Positions 5,194 to 6,372 of a stretch of DNA of 6,372 nucleotides are shown one piece after another; the first letter of the stretch is position 1, and each line of letters opens with the position of its first letter. Both the position numbers and the translations under genes were made by a program. The DNA is taken from contig JAUNUE010000025.1 of NCBI GenBank assembly GCA_030538335.1, positions 8,352 to 14,723 on the forward strand. Direction: 5' to 3'. The notes beneath the pieces were generated by a model that searched no databases, had not been told where the DNA came from, and saw only the letters and a list, made by a program, of their open reading frames with translations. This DNA is from Allobrachymonas sp. (lineage in GTDB: Bacteria > Pseudomonadota > Gammaproteobacteria > Burkholderiales > Burkholderiaceae_C).

Positions 5194-6372
5194 ATGAGTG
5201 CAACATTTATCCGCAGAATGATGATTATTCTGCTGGCCTTGGTGGTGGCCTCGCTGGCTTTACTGGGCTACTCCTTCTTTGCGCTACGTACTGCTTCTAC
5301 GAACTTGTCGGTAGCCGAGGCAAACAGGGTTCGCTCATACCAATTGGCTATGGAATTGCGTCAAAGCTCGGACGACTTGACGCGCTTGGCTCGTAGTTTT
5401 GTGCAGTCACACCTGCTGGATTATGAGCGTCAATACAACACGGTATTGGATATTCGAAATGGCAAGACGGTGCGGCCTGAAAACTACCACCAGATTTATT
5501 GGGATCTGGTTGACCCCACTAACCCGACCAAGCCACGTCCCGATACGGACCAGGCTGTGCCACTGCGAACACTGATGGAGCAAGCCGGTTTTACGCCGGA
5601 AGAATTGGCGCTGGTGCAGGAGTCGGAGAATAAATCAAATGCTCTTGCAGTTACTGAGGCGGATGCCATGAACATGGTGAAAGGCCGCTACAAAGATGCA
5701 GATGGCAACTATGCCAGGCTCGATCTTCCCAAGCCTGAAGAGGCGCGCCAATTGATTTATGGTACGCAGTACAACACAGCAAAAGCCGAGGTGATGAAGC
5801 CGTTGGGCGAGTTTTTCAGCATGATGGAAAACCGTGTGGGGGCTTCTGCGCTGGCTGCCCAGAATGCACAGGCCAATGCCCAGTTGCTGTTCCTTGCCTT
5901 GATGGCCTTGTCGTTGGGGCTGATCGGTGCGTTGATTTTCTTTGGTAACAAACAATCAAAACTGGAAATTGCCGAACGGGCCGAGGCCCAGCAAAAGGCC
6001 GAAGAGGAAAACGAACGTCTGAACAACTCGGTGATTAACATTCTGCAAGCCGTGAACCAGTTGTCTGAAAGGGACTTGACGGCCAAGGCCCCTGTGACGG
6101 AAGACGTGATTGGTACGGTGTCTGACTCCATCAACCTGCTGTCTGCAGAAACCGCCAAGGTGTTGCACGGTGTGACCGACATTGCCGGTCAGGTGGCGCT
6201 GGTGTCATCCAACGTGAAGGTGCAGGCTGAAAAAGTGGCCCAAACGGCTGAAGACGAACGCCAGTCGGTGAACCGCATGGTGGAGTCGCTGCTCGACGCT
6301 ACCAACACGATGGACCACGTGGCCGCCATGGCCGCCATGAGTAACGAATCTGCGGCGCAGGCGACGGAAGTT
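5194..6372 (+). CDS. Methyl-accepting chemotaxis protein in the pilJ position, N-terminal 393 residues (runs off the window end)
   Basis: The frame from ATG 5194 is open to the window edge, with AAGGAG five bases upstream. The layout is that of a membrane chemoreceptor: TM1 at about residues 9-31, a periplasmic domain of about 196 residues, TM2 at about 228-250, then a charged helix (253-277) and a HAMP-like region. The stretch LSERDLTAKAPVTEDVIGTV followed by SDSIN (290-314) resembles the HAMP of PilJ-type receptors, which signal to the Pil-Chp kinase through PilI. The periplasmic part contains ELRQSSDDLTRLARSFV (54-70), LDIRNGKTVRPENYHQIYWDLV (two pieces, 85-106) and AGFTPEEL (131-138). I recognise these from other bacterial sensor proteins, not from the classic PilJ domain, and this module has no named ligand that I know of. 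The conserved signalling tip and methylation sites lie beyond the window. pilJ is plausible by position, but the sensor differs, so no symbol is given. Confidence 0.9.
   Translation, partial: MSATFIRRMMIILLALVVASLALLGYSFFALRTASTNLSVAEANRVRSYQLAMELRQSSDDLTRLARSFVQSHLLDYERQYNTVLDIRNGKTVRPENYHQIYWDLVDPTNPTKPRPDTDQAVPLRTLMEQAGFTPEELALVQESENKSNALAVTEADAMNMVKGRYKDADGNYARLDLPKPEEARQLIYGTQYNTAKAEVMKPLGEFFSMMENRVGASALAAQNAQANAQLLFLALMALSLGLIGALIFFGNKQSKLEIAERAEAQQKAEEENERLNNSVINILQAVNQLSERDLTAKAPVTEDVIGTVSDSINLLSAETAKVLHGVTDIAGQVALVSSNVKVQAEKVAQTAEDERQSVNRMVESLLDATNTMDHVAAMAAMSNESAAQATEV

Overview
The window most likely comes from the chromosome of a betaproteobacterium of the order Burkholderiales, probably Comamonadaceae-like. 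This is an inference from GC-rich coding sequence, the protein sequences themselves, CACAAT-type -10 elements, and a pilG-pilH-pilI gene order. No database search was possible, so genus and species are left open.

Layout. Positions 1-175 on the minus strand hold the first 58 codons of miaA (tRNA dimethylallyltransferase). Divergent from it, across about 110 bp, is rng (RNase G, 286-1773), whose promoter region carries a perfect 7-bp dyad and whose mRNA may be nearly leaderless. After a 158-bp gap with a good sigma70-type promoter comes a type IV pilus chemosensory cluster on the plus strand: a PilG-like response regulator with an extra N-terminal pseudo-receiver domain (1932-2840), PilH (2965-3324), and a PilI/CheW-type adaptor (3352-4143). 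An attenuator-like terminator lies between pilG and pilH.

Where pilJ would normally follow, the window instead has an AT-rich segment. It holds an amino-acid-type extracellular solute-binding lipoprotein (4189-5040) and then a methyl-accepting chemotaxis protein (5194 to the window end, partial). The receptor has a PilJ-like cytoplasmic start but a periplasmic domain that does not read like the usual PilJ sensor modules. No permease or ATPase gene lies next to the binding protein here.

How it may work together. PilG, PilH and PilI are the output regulators and coupling protein of a Pil-Chp pathway that controls type IV pilus extension and retraction. The orphan binding protein and the unusual receptor could form the input: an amino-acid-like ligand captured in the periplasm and reported through the receptor to the pilus machinery. 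This is the most interesting hypothesis in the window. Adjacency, gene content and base composition support it; direct evidence of interaction is lacking.
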